A program made the translations under genes and the position numbers. A stretch of DNA of 64,000 nucleotides from Reticulascus tulasneorum (lineage: Eukaryota; Ascomycota; Sordariomycetes; Glomerellales; Reticulascaceae), in contig LSAX01000001.1 of the NCBI GenBank assembly GCA_001557505.1, forward strand, positions 3,224,001 to 3,288,000. Direction: 5' to 3'. A model generated the notes under the pieces. It did no database searches and was not told the DNA's origin. It saw nothing but the letters and a program-made list of their open reading frames with translations. Shown here piece by piece: positions 10,244-20,707 of the stretch. Position 1 is the first letter of the stretch. The number at the start of each line of letters is the position of its first letter.

Positions 10244-13200
10244 ATGGCGAACTATGCTAGTTCTGATGAACCTGTGAACCTGCTTGCTCTAGGTTTGTAG
10301 TTATCACAACTCTCTTTGTCTAGTATTGACATGCGTAGATGGTGGTGGAATTCGTGGGGTGTCAGAACTAGTCGTGCTCAATGCGATCATGAAAAGACTT
10401 CAACAGTCGAAGGGTCTGGACAGTTTGCCCCGTCCATGCGAGTATTTTCACCTCCTAGGTGGCACGAGTACAGGAGGGTAAGGGATCTGGCTTGCTAATA
10501 AGTGTTTCTCATCTGAGTACGAGGCACTAACGATCTGATCTGTAGACTAGTTGCTCTTATGCTCGGGCCATTCGGTATGACAACTGCGGAAGCAATAGAA
10601 GCATATCGAAAACTCTCCAAAGAGGTGTTTTCAAAGAAAAATCTTCAGGCAGAACTCCTCTCGCGATTCAGCGAGCACGCTTTGGAGAAAATAGTTAAGG
10701 AGATGGTGGCGAAGCAGACGTCCAAATCCCGCATGCTTGATATGCCGAGCCACGCGGGCAAAGGCCTAGCCTTTGTTTGCTCCCTCTGTCCCAATCGGCC
10801 GAAAGAACCAATCTTGTTGCGGACTTACCCTCACAAGCGCGACGAGTCCGTTGACTGTCAAGTTTGGCAAGCTGCAAGGGCCACCACTGCAGCTCCAATG
10901 TTCTTCAGGCCTATGCAGATAAAGTTTCAGCATGGCGTCGAAGATCTGGTTGATGGAGCATTTCAGTGGAATAACCCAAGCAGTGAGGTTCTCCAGGAGG
11001 CCAAATCATTGTTTGATCCAGAAAGAAGGCTTGGGGTGTTTCTTAGCCTCGGCACTGGCGTGAAAGAAGACAGCAACTTATGGAAAACATCGGCAGCTGC
11101 TGGCGGGCATAGCTACAACTTTCGTGACTTGATGCGGTTGTGCACTAACCTCCTCACCGACACCCATAGAGTGCACGTTCAATTACAAGAAACGTTCCAC
11201 GCCTTCCCAGAAACATACTTCCGCTTCAATGTAACTTCCGGTGCTGACGAGATCAAGCTACATCACTGGAAAAAGATCGAGCAAATGATCACATTGACGG
11301 AATCCTACATTGCCAAGTCTGAAATTTCAGCCCAGATTGACGAGGTTGTGAGAATCTTGAGTCAAAAAAAGAGCGCAGGATGGACGTTCAATGGCACAGG
11401 TTAGTCTCGCAAGCAGGCCGCGACACAAGCTAACGATCCGTAGCACAAGGAAGATGGTATCAGCAATCCCAGCGACCAACAATTCCAAGCCCTCTGTTCA
11501 CAGGACAAGTCAAGATACTCCAGGAACTTGACGACGCATTTTTTGCAGCACAACAAGATGGCTTGCCAAAGCAAAGGCACGTCAGACTGGTAGGAATGGG
11601 AGGTATCGGCAAGACCCAAATTGCTCTTAAATTTATCGAGGGCCGTAGCACTTGGTAGGTCACAACACACTCTAGTTCAGTGTACGGATACTAATATGTG
11701 ACAGCTTTGACCAAGTGTTCTGGGTGGATGCAAGCCGCAATGAGACCATTGAACAGGGCCTTAGTGACATTGGAGCAACCATCCTCGTTGGAGACGCCAG
11801 AACTTCGGATTTCAAGCAAGTGATACGATGGTTTCAAGACACCACGGAGAATTGGCTGCTCGTGTTCGACAACTACGATCAAGGAAATATCGAGCCCTAT
11901 CTTCCAATGGGTAGAAGGGGTAATGTCTTATACACCAGCCGACGCGATGACCTCCCACCAAAGCATCTTCCACAACTTATTCGCGTTCCAGTAATGGGAC
12001 AGGAGGACGCGATTACTTTCATGCTCAAAGCTGCTGAACTGGACCAAGATTCACCTGATCTGCGAGCTGAGGCAAAACGAATTGTGGAAATCCTCGGCTG
12101 CCTTCCTCTTGCTATCGATCAAGCAGGATCGTATGTCAGCAACGAAATATGCTCTCTAGCACAATATGAGACCCTATTCCTTCGACGCAAGATGGAATTG
12201 ATGAGCCAACCCCTATTCTCTGGATCGTCTGCAACCAACCCGGCAGTTTACGCAACTTTTGACATCTCGTATCATCGGCTCAAGACCGTTGCTGAATATA
12301 TCGGCGACAGTTCCAACGGATCCAGGCGTGCCTTGCAGATTTTGAATACCTTCTGCTTTTACCACAACGAAGGGCTCACCGGAGAGATTATTGAGCGTGC
12401 AGCGCTTTCGACAAACTGCCACCGTGAGCTCATAGGCGAGTATGAACTAGGAGGTGACGTCTTCCCACCAAAAGAGCTCCTGAATCTGGATCGAGACGGA
12501 ACTTGGGATTTCTACAACTTCCAACATGGCATGTCGGTCCTCAGATCATACTCTTTGATCAAGCGAGAAATGTCCTACTCCATGCATATCTTGGTGCATT
12601 CTTGGGCTCGTGATAGGATGAGTGAGCCAGTGCGGCAAATCCAGCTACGAGCTGCCCGATTTGTAATTTTCGACTCCTTTCCGGAAAAGAGGGATAAAGA
12701 GAGAACAGCCCAGGCATTTCGTACTAAGATGCTGCCGCATGCTACCGCTTGTCGGAGTCATGAATTAGATATCGATATCGGATTTGATGAGAACATGAAG
12801 CAAGATTCAAAATATGTGCGAATACTCACGACTGCAGGACGGTGGCCCGAGGCTATTGAAGTCTTGAAGGAGATTATAAGGAAGATGATCAACAAGTTCG
12901 GGCAGGACGACAAGGATACTCATGCAGCAATGCGAAGTCTTGCATCCGCTTACTCTGAAAATGGAGATTACGCTGAGGCAGAGGACTTGTTGCGTCAAAT
13001 ACTAGAGTTGAAGGACTTACCGCCAATTGACCCGCAATACTTGGGCTTGAAGGCCGACATTGCCAAAGTTCTGAGACTACAAGGCCAATATGATATGGCT
13101 GAGCGAGACTACCAGGAGATTCTGGATGTCCTTCTTGCCACCCTTCCCCAAGACGACCCATCTGTGGTCAAAATCACCCGACAACTTGCCCTTGTTCATA

Positions 13201-13949
13201 TGCTCCAAGGGCAGACAGAAGAATCAAAAGAGATGGAATTGGACGCCGCGCGAAGATACTTGCAGGAAAACCCAGGAGATTTGGAAAAGACGGACGGCAG
13301 TGCACTCAAAGCACTGCACTACAAATCCACGATTCTCGCACACGAATGCAGGTTTGCCGAGGCAATACCCATACAGGAAAAAATCCTTCAAATCAACGAG
13401 GAGGTGTATGGAAGAGAGTCCCCATACACCATCGCGGCTCTGACCAACCTTGGGATTTTCTATGGCCACCTCCAACAATGGACGGAGGCGGAACGATATC
13501 ACAACGAGGCTGTTGAGGCTGCTAGAAAAATGTGGGGATCTGATCATCCTATGACACTGGAAATCATGGCGAGCTTTGTAGAGGTCATCTGCGACGATAG
13601 GCCACAACAAGCCAGAGACCTCATCAAAGAAGTTTACGAGCGGAGGCTGGCTCGTTTGGGGGCAACGCATCCTCTGACAGATGAAGCAAGGAAGTCGTAT
13701 GAAACCATCGATGAGGTCTTGGAAACCACTCGGTCCCAAAATACGAAGATCAAAGAGATTATAGGAACCCTGCGAGAGATGAATCTCGAAGTCAGCGAAG
13801 AGTTGCTCGAGCGCGAACGTTTGACCGATACAATCTTATCCGGCTCCATTTCTGCAAGAAAATTGATTAAGGAGACTGCCGAGAAGGATATGAGGGAACA
13901 AGAGGAGGCGACTCAGTTGCTTGAAACACCTTTGTTGGTGTTGCCATAG
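10244..13949 (+). CDS. NLR-type protein: patatin-like phospholipase, NB-ARC, TPR repeats
   Basis: Five exons (10244-10292, 10339-10477, 10546-11399, 11444-11654, 11705-13949) encode 1165 residues; introns are 46, 68, 44 and 50 nt. Residues 1-350 form a patatin-like lipase: NLLALDGGGIRG gives the oxyanion loop, GTSTGG holds Ser60, and DGAF near 199 supplies the Asp of the Ser-Asp dyad. Residues from about 365 form an NB-ARC ATPase with Walker A GMGGIGKT (398-405), Walker B LLVFDN (469-474) and GCLPLAIDQAGSY. About 800-1060 is a tetratricopeptide array, including YSENGDYAEAEDLLRQIL and NLGIFYGHLQQWTEAERYHN. This is the architecture of fungal STAND/NLR proteins, thought to sense non-self or damage through the repeats and to release an N-terminal effector, here a lipase expected to attack membranes. 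Specific ligand and role are unknown. All four junctions keep the frame. Confidence 0.9.
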
Positions 13950-14352
13950 TTGTCCAGAGGCCGAATTTCGGCTTTCTTATTATCACAGTCTCCGGTCAGC
14001 AGTGGAATCATTTTGGATACTGAGGATGGCAATCTATTATATGTGGATCATGTACCTACTACTCTACGCTCACCATAAGGTCAGGTATTTTCTAGCATTT
14101 AAACTACATATTCAAGGCGCGTTTGAGTTTTGAGATATCATCTGTAACCGTGCTTAATGCCCAAGATTTAGAAAACCGCACTGTAAGCCGCTCCAATCTC
14201 CACTCTGCATTTTCCACCTCACCATTTTGATTTGCAGCTTTGTCATGTTAATGCAATTGATCAATGTCGCGTCCTCAGATGCCAAAAGAGTAAAAAATAA
14301 TAATGATCGGGGATTGAGGATCGAAGGAAGCTTTTACATCGTCCATCTCGAG
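13950..14352. other. Intergenic, no gene seen
   Basis: AT-richer spacer between the NLR stop and the SDHAF3 start, expected to hold the NLR 3' end and the SDHAF3 promoter. Confidence 0.5.
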
Positions 14353-14866
14353 ATGAGATCAAGCAACGTCTTTAGAATGGCTTCAGCCACCATCCGCCCG
14401 GGGTTGAATCCGGGCCCGATGGCTCTCCTGCCACCCATCCCGCTGTACCGAAGGCTGCTGCGTGCTCATCGAAAGTTCCTCCCGGCGGAGATGCGTCTTC
14501 TTGGCGATGAGTACATCAAGGCGGAGTTCCGTGCGCATAGGAATGTGGACAATCCTGCGCATATGGTATGTGACCTCCTGTGGCAAGCCCTCGCGCGAAA
14601 CTGTTCGCTGTCTGCACTACTGACGAGATCTTGCAGATTGGTTTCTTGACAGAATGGCAGCTGTATGCTCAGAAAATCGAAGGAGATTCCTGGATTGGCG
14701 AGAAGATAGACCAGGGAAAGTTTGAGAAGCTGAGCGGTGAGTATTGTGCAATTTGTCTACCGTTGGTCTCGTCACTGATTTGGAGTAAGATGATCAAGTT
14801 GGACAGCTGTATGAACTGATGATGGCTATTCGGAAGAGCAGCCAGGATGGGGAATCAGAATCGTAG
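14353..14866 (+). CDS. SDH7: Succinate dehydrogenase assembly factor 3 (ACN9/SDHAF3, LYR family)
   Basis: Three exons, 14353-14565, 14637-14736 and 14790-14866, give 129 residues. The core PLYRRLLRAHRKFLPAEMR carries the LYR-type motif. It continues with LLGDEYIKAEFRAHRNVDNP and, across the first splice, HM-IGFLTEWQLYAQKIEG, matching the ACN9/SDHAF3 family closely. These mitochondrial matrix proteins protect the iron-sulfur subunit of succinate dehydrogenase during assembly. The N-terminus before the core is short and basic, fitting mitochondrial import. ATGs at 14353 and 14377 are both possible starts; the first adds eight residues. The last exon encodes an acidic Ser-rich tail ending SSQDGESES. 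The gene is convergent with the helicase, with 172 bp between stops. Confidence 0.88.
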
Positions 14867-15038
14867 ACAACCTGCCACAGTACCTCGCCATTTATAGGCT
14901 CCGGTATGAGCTTTTGTAAAGGTATTTGATTGGGATAGATGTGTATGCCACATCAAGAGATGAGCATGGACTGGACATTGAACCCTGTAATATAGTTCTT
15001 GAGCTACATACTTTTCTAGTATATATTTACGGTTACCA

Positions 15039-17399
15039 CTAGTCTTCCTGTAGAGCTTCAACGATCCAGTTAGCTTGAATAGCGCTGACTTTCTTTGCAT
15101 AGTTCTTCTGAGTAAATACATGCTCCAAAAACATGATTGCCTCCCTCTTCGTGCCATGCAGGACGCTCGACGGGTGAATGGCCACCACATGTTTCCCTTG
15201 CGAGGTCACATAGCTACTATCGGGTGCCAGGATTGCAGTCCTCATCATGAATCCCTTCATGAAACATTTCAGCAAGGTTTCGGCTTGCTCTGGTGAGAGC
15301 GGAGTGACCGGCTGAGGGTCCGCTGGCGGTGCCTCAGCCATCATCTTCTCCTTCAAACAAAGCCCTCGGAGCTGTCGTCGAATATTGATTGCCTGCCTCA
15401 TGTTTCGGATATTGATTTTCCTTGCTTTGCACCAGTCTATTCTATTTGCATTCTCTGCCGTGTAATGTTGCATCGTGGTGAGATAAGTTAACAGGTCGCC
15501 TTCTCGCCGGTATAGTTCTTTGCGATGTTCTTCGACCTGTTCCTTCACCTCCTCTGATTGCAGTTGGTGGAAGATGTCGTCTCCTGCGGTAAGACATGAT
15601 ATGATATCTATCGCCTCCAGGAGACAGTCGTACTGAGGCTCTGAAGCTGCGAGTAGTACTCTGGCATATGGAGCAGAAACGGGGAACACAGCCATCTTTT
15701 CTCCCAGGCCAGTCAGTGCACCGTTCTGATCCAACGCTCCAAGGACATGCAGGTGTATGAGCGCCTTTTCAATCGACCCAATGTCTGGTGTATCCATGAG
15801 AGGGAACGATAGGACATCGTCAATTCCTCTTGCTTTCATGGTCAGCACAGCGCCGAGCACGTCAATCCTGAGGATTTCTGCAAGGTCGCTGTCTCGTAAG
15901 GTCTCGTACGTGTCTTTCGTGTACAGCCGAAAGCATGCACCAGGACCTTCACGGCCAGCACGACCCGTCCTCTGAATTGCTGAAGACTTCGAAATTGGTT
16001 TGGCTAGCAGAGACTCCATGCCCAAACGGGGTCTGTATTGTTTGACTTTGGCTTTACCACAGTCCACCACGTATTTCACTCCTGGAACCGTGACAGATGT
16101 CTCTGCGATATTCGTTGCTAGAACAACTTTCCTTGTCATGGTGCCTTTAGTAGGCTGGAAGGCTTGATGCTGTGCTTCGATCGATAGTTGACCAAACAAA
16201 GGGAAGGCTTGGATCTTTGGCATATTAGACGCAAGGGTCCCTGCATAGTCTGCGATGAGCTTCTGAGCCGATTCTATCTCTTCTTGGCCGGTCAAGAAAG
16301 CGAGGATATCTCCAGGGAGCGGCTCGTGTAGGTGAATCTTGAATATTGTCTTCAAAAGGGCCTCTTGTATGTCTGGGACTGCTTTTGGCGCATGATTGAC
16401 CTCGACGGGGAATTGCCGCCCCTTAATCTTCAGTACCTGCACTGAGTTTGAAGGAATGACATGTTTATCAGAGGGTTTTGTATTCTCATCATCTTCCGTT
16501 GTTGTGGCTGAGTGGGCGAAGAATTCCTCTATGCGCTCAACATTTGCTGTAGCGCTCATGATAACGACTTTCAGGGGTATGCCTCCCCGCCCCGACATGT
16601 CGCCTGATAGGAGGAGCTTCAAGAAGCCTGAGAGAAGGTCAACATCAACACTCCGCTCGTGGATCTCATCCACGATGATGGCGCTGTAACGGCGCAAGTG
16701 CGGATCACGTAGCAGCTCCTGCAAAAGCATGCCCTCAGTGAGAAACTTGATCTTCGTGCCGCGAGGAACGTTGTGGTCGAAGCGTACGGAGTAGCCTACA
16801 ACACCTTTTGTGCTGTTTCCTATAGGTGTCCCAGCTTCCTGGGCTACACGATGAGCCAATGTTGTAGCGGCTACTCTTCTTGGTTGCGTTATTGCAACGA
16901 CGCCGCCAACGTTAACATCCTCGCCGTTGATCTTGACTTTCTGCATGACACACCACGGCTCCTGGTAGAGAAATTGCGGTACCTGGGTACTCTTCCCCGA
17001 GCCTGTCTCTCCAACAAGGATGAGGACATCGTTTCCGCAAAGGGCGTCTTGAATCTCGTCTCTGTGAGCCCAGATCGGGAGTTGCTGTCGTGTTTTCAGC
17101 AAAGCACTGTCCTCTTTCCAGTGACCATGCCGTGGTCCAGATCGCTGTGAAGCTCTTCGGTCTTGTCTCAGACCTTGGATGCTTGTGGAAACACAGTTTG
17201 ACTGGTCATCTTTATCGCCTTGCAATGCCTTCTGCTCTACTCCCCTTTTCTCAACTTCTGACACTGCTGGTTCTAGACTCGGCTTCTTTGGAGGATTCAG
17301 ATATCCTTCAAGCGAGAGCAGTCTACCACCAACTTTGATGACATTTTGGCCCAGCTTTCTTTTCTTGGAGATATGCTCATCATCTCTCAGGGGAGGCAT
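15039..17399 (-). CDS. DHR2: DEAH-box ATP-dependent RNA helicase, DHR2-like
   Basis: A single exon of 786 residues from the ATG at 17399 (MPPLRDDEHISKKRKLG). The same frame reaches an ATG at 17549 that would add 50 poorly helicase-like residues, so the downstream start is preferred. Motif I GETGSGKST sits at about 130-138. TQPRRVAATTLA (Ia), DEIHERSVDVD (II), SATANVERIEEFF (III), TNIAETSVTVPGV (V) and QRTGRAGREGPGACFRLY (VI) follow, then the HA2/OB region with LHVLGALDQNGALTGLG. The C-terminal region EAIDIISCLTAGDDIF and the length fit yeast Dhr2, a nucleolar helicase needed for 18S rRNA production. A lysine/arginine-rich N-terminus is consistent with nucleolar targeting. DEAH family is certain; the DHR2 orthology is a good inference. 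Confidence 0.87.
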   Translation of the reverse strand: MPPLRDDEHISKKRKLGQNVIKVGGRLLSLEGYLNPPKKPSLEPAVSEVEKRGVEQKALQGDKDDQSNCVSTSIQGLRQDRRASQRSGPRHGHWKEDSALLKTRQQLPIWAHRDEIQDALCGNDVLILVGETGSGKSTQVPQFLYQEPWCVMQKVKINGEDVNVGGVVAITQPRRVAATTLAHRVAQEAGTPIGNSTKGVVGYSVRFDHNVPRGTKIKFLTEGMLLQELLRDPHLRRYSAIIVDEIHERSVDVDLLSGFLKLLLSGDMSGRGGIPLKVVIMSATANVERIEEFFAHSATTTEDDENTKPSDKHVIPSNSVQVLKIKGRQFPVEVNHAPKAVPDIQEALLKTIFKIHLHEPLPGDILAFLTGQEEIESAQKLIADYAGTLASNMPKIQAFPLFGQLSIEAQHQAFQPTKGTMTRKVVLATNIAETSVTVPGVKYVVDCGKAKVKQYRPRLGMESLLAKPISKSSAIQRTGRAGREGPGACFRLYTKDTYETLRDSDLAEILRIDVLGAVLTMKARGIDDVLSFPLMDTPDIGSIEKALIHLHVLGALDQNGALTGLGEKMAVFPVSAPYARVLLAASEPQYDCLLEAIDIISCLTAGDDIFHQLQSEEVKEQVEEHRKELYRREGDLLTYLTTMQHYTAENANRIDWCKARKINIRNMRQAINIRRQLRGLCLKEKMMAEAPPADPQPVTPLSPEQAETLLKCFMKGFMMRTAILAPDSSYVTSQGKHVVAIHPSSVLHGTKREAIMFLEHVFTQKNYAKKVSAIQANWIVEALQED

Positions 17400-17549
17400 T
17401 ATGCTATTGCCCTTGCGAATCGGAGGACTGCTGATGTCACAAAGTTTCGCTGATTGAAGGAGAAAGGTTAGGAGTTTAGTTGCTAGGGAGAAAAAATTAC
17501 ATCCTAAGCCTGATTGGCTGAGAGATCTACTTGCACCGTAGCCATGCAC

Positions 17550-18042
17550 TCAGGTGGGACGCTGCCGTTGCACTCACTAACAGGGATGAGGCATAAGCAC
17601 TAAAATCCCGTCCTAACAGCCTAATAATTGCCTTACAAATTTCAGAAATGGTATAACTTAAGTAGTCCTCAAGCCAAGTAGCACTTGGGATCTCATGATA
17701 TGGTTGGGTCTCCTATCGATTTGGATTTATTTTTGTTAGTGTGGCGGTCAATAGAATATTTCTGGCTCTCTTACTCTTAGGAAATTCAAAGCGTTGTTTA
17801 TTTCCCTGTTGAGCCAAACATGTGTCTTGATCCGAGATTTCATGCATCTGAGCTCTGCAAGTTGGGAAAACCTTGGATTGCGTCTACTGTATATGGATGA
17901 AAGCCTTCCGTCATCCCTAGGATGTTAAGCTCAATACGACTGACCTAACGCATAGGTGTTGCGTCCCCCCACTTGCTATCTTCATGGCTATGAACTCCTC
18001 CTCCTCCTCAGAGCCTATAAATCAATCCCCATGCATACCAGC
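17550..18042. other. Intergenic, no gene seen
   Basis: Spacer holding the helicase promoter and the SEC9 3' region. No domain-bearing frame found. Confidence 0.5.
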
Positions 18043-19479
18043 TTACTTGATGCGGTTCAAGCGCTCCCTGTTCAGTCTCACCGCGTCGTCGACGGCATCG
18101 CTCTTTAAATGTTGTTAGAATATGCGCACAGGTATATGGATAACGGGCTGACTTACCTTCTTACCGATTCTATCGATGAGAATGTTCTGCCTGCCAACTT
18201 CGTCTCCCTGAGCCACAGCGAGCCCTTTCATTCTTGACACACCGTCGATCATCAGCTCAATGTTAGCATCAATGTCGCGATTAAGCCTCTTATTCGATGG
18301 CCCGCCTGCAGGATTGTCGGCATCTGAGTCACTATCTTCAAACCCGTACTTCGACTGCTCAGCGGCGCTCGCCCTTGCACTTCCAGTGGCACGAGGCTGA
18401 TTGGATAAACCTTTGAACGTATTCTCCAGCTCCTGGTTGTGGCTGTACGTATCCTGTCTAGTTGCTAGACGCTGCTCTCGTTCAGAGCGGTGTTGGTTGA
18501 GCGTCCTTTCTTCACGCTCTGCTGTGCGTTTGCTCGATGTGAAAGGATTTCCCACATGGACAGCAAACATGCTCCTGTTGAGAGTCTTCAGCTCCTTAGT
18601 CCGAGTCTCTGCAACGACATTGTGATTGGCGGCTAGATCCAGGTGCCTGTCGGTATTATGCAGCCGCTCTCCTTGAGCTCCTAGTCGTGCCAAAGTAGCA
18701 CTGCCTGTTTCAATCGACTGATTGATTAGGGCCAGAGATCTCTGCGTGGTGTCCAGACTATCCATATTGACTTTCTTGATTTCTCTCTTGATGTCGTCGA
18801 CCGACTGTTCTTCTCTCTCGGCATCCGTAAGTTCTCGTTGCTCTCCGTAACCGCCATATGCATTCCCTCCAGATCCTGACGAGCCGTAGCCTCCGTCCTG
18901 GGGAGGAAGCTGTTGTGTTTGTTTTTGTCTCTCCTGAGCACCAGAGAAGAGGGCATTTCTATTGTCATCCGTATCAGTGCTGTTGGTTCGACCCAGGCCG
19001 CCATAACCTCCAGGCCCTCTGGCACCCACGGCACCAGAGTTGTATTTGTTTGCACCGTAAGCGCCATTGTTGTCGTCATAGCGATTGGAGCCATAGCCTC
19101 CCGCTGCACCGTACTTGTTGGCGCCAAAGCCAACATTGGCTTGCCCATTGGCTTGGCCATTGACTCCTCCGTAGGTTTGTTCGCTGACCCGTGGTGCTGG
19201 AGGCGCACCGTATGCATTTCCGTTGCGAGGAGAAGGGCCTCCTGGAATGCCACCACCGCGAGGACCGCTTGGGAGTCCAGACCGGGCTTGCTGGTAAGGT
19301 GTCATGTTCGCAAATTTGTTCGTGTCTTGGGCGTAAGGATCACTAGCAGGCGGCTGCTGGGCATATGGGTTATCGGATGAAGGTGCTGGCGATTCCTTCT
19401 TCCGACTGAAGAGGGCGGCGCGGCTTCCACCATCGTCGAAGCTGTCCTCTGACTTCTTACCGAAGCCGAACTTCTTCAT
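18043..19479 (-). CDS. SEC9: SNAP-25-type t-SNARE, SEC9-like
   Basis: Two exons, 18157-19479 and 18043-18102, are joined over a 54-nt intron; the product is 460 residues. The start MKKFGFGKK at 19479 matches the usual fungal Sec9 beginning. Residues up to about 210 are a Gly/Tyr/Asn/Gln-rich low-complexity region. A Qb SNARE helix follows (VDDIKREIKKVNMDSLDTTQ to LARLGAQGERLHNT, zero-layer Gln in GAQGE). The Qc helix starts at IDANIELMIDGVSRMKGLAV and is completed by the small last exon (KKSDAVDDAVRLNRERL). Without splicing, the Qc helix would be truncated, which supports the intron. Sec9 pairs with Sso1/2 and Snc1/2 to fuse secretory vesicles at the plasma membrane. No cysteine suitable for palmitoylation is seen, as in yeast Sec9. 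Confidence 0.9.
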
Positions 19480-20119
19480 AGCTGCTGAAATGGCGAAGGT
19501 TGGGAAACAAGAGGTGATACAATTGTACGCACAAGAAATGGCAATCGGCCAGCTGCAGAGTGAGTGCAAAGTTAGGAGATAAGTAGGAGAGGAACGCAAT
19601 CGGAGCGTTGGAGGAGTTTATGTGGCAAAAGTCGGCTTGTCTTGGGTGTGTTTCGAAGGAGAGCGGATGAGATCTCAGGGTCTAAGCCATCAAACATTCG
19701 TCAGGCAAGGCCCAGTATTTGTTCTTGGAAACTCATTGGGCTTAAGCGCTGAGGGGTTGTCAGGCCTGGGTCAGCACAGAGGGAGGTAGTACTGCAGCGT
19801 GGCGTTTCCTCTGGCTCAGCCATCAGCATTTAGCGCCAAAGTAAACCTTCAGCTTGAATCTCAGCTGGTTGATGATCGCAGGCAACCAGTACGACTCATG
19901 GCTGCTGTGCCTGCTAAATTTCCAACCTTTGGGTTTGCAATACATGCGGCAAACGACAGGATTTTGGATGCGGAAGTGGTATTTAGGTGCCTGATCTTCA
20001 GCATTGCACCTCCCATTAATATTGCCCCTCTTTGTCTCCACAGGTAGGCACGGACAGGGGGCATTAATAGAGCAAGTTCCGTGCCTGGTGGAGACTCTTG
20101 GGGTCACGGTCTTGGGAAG
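19480..20119. other. Intergenic, no gene seen
   Basis: Upstream region of SEC9. Only short frames on both strands. Confidence 0.45.
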
Positions 20120-20683
20120 TCACTTGGGTGGGGTAGCCTCGCTGCAGTCAACACAACCCACCTTATACGGGCTAAGAGGCATTAGTGGGGGTTGAACACC
20201 AAAACGCAAATAGATGCATGTCACAGGGCCGTATGTTACCGAGGCACCTGCTGTTTGGCAGCAACCTCCACTCGAACCAAGGTGCCGAGATAACACAGCC
20301 ACGCATCGAATGGAAGACTCACCTCGAAGTGCTTCACTCCGAATGACTCCAAGTCTCTTCATGCTCACTCTTCCATCTTTGCTCAAAATTCGCACCCTCT
20401 CTCCAGCCATCACCATGAGTTCCTGTCGATAATACAATATCTTGAGATCTCTCTTCGTTTCGCACTTCCAGCTCCTTATAACTGGATTCCGACTGCCTTT
20501 GAAAGTCTCCAGTCCGTCATTCACCATGATCACACGAATACAGCACTCGCGTTCTTGTTGGTTCTCTTCTTTATCGAATGCATTAGCTTCTAGTTGGCTT
20601 TTATTTCGGTCCATATAAGCAAGAAGAAGTGCCTGGCCTTTGGGACCTCTGACGGGTTTGAGTCGCTCCACCGTCGCCGCCAT
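20120..20683 (-). CDS. Possible small basic hypothetical protein, divergent from the GTPase
   Basis: An open frame from ATG 20683 (MAATVERLKPVRGPKGQ) stays open to 20120 and reads as a charged protein of up to 187 residues, with no low complexity. No family was recognised. A consensus donor GTGAGT lies near 20327, after SEALRG, and an acceptor in the same phase near 20258 would shorten the tail. So the coding part may be about 120 residues with a spliced end. Its ATG is only 24 bp from the start of the GTPase on the other strand. That distance would make a very tight divergent pair, or the frame could simply be chance in the GTPase leader. I see no motif that decides this. Confidence 0.3.
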   Translation of the reverse strand: MAATVERLKPVRGPKGQALLLAYMDRNKSQLEANAFDKEENQQERECCIRVIMVNDGLETFKGSRNPVIRSWKCETKRDLKILYYRQELMVMAGERVRILSKDGRVSMKRLGVIRSEALRGESSIRCVAVLSRHLGSSGGCCQTAGASVTYGPVTCIYLRFGVQPPLMPLSPYKVGCVDCSEATPPK

Positions 20684-20707
20684 AGTTTTCCGTTGCTTTA
20701 ATTCACG

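Noticed and set aside
10293..10323. A 31-nt first intron for the NLR, ending at the CTAG before TATTGAC
   Set aside because: It keeps the frame but is too short for a fungal intron and adds five residues before DGGG; the 46-nt form gives the family consensus NLLALDGGGIRG.
17400..17549. Upstream in-frame ATG for the DHR2-like helicase
   Set aside because: The added 50 residues look like untranslated sequence; the ATG at 17399 begins a lysine-rich segment typical of the family.
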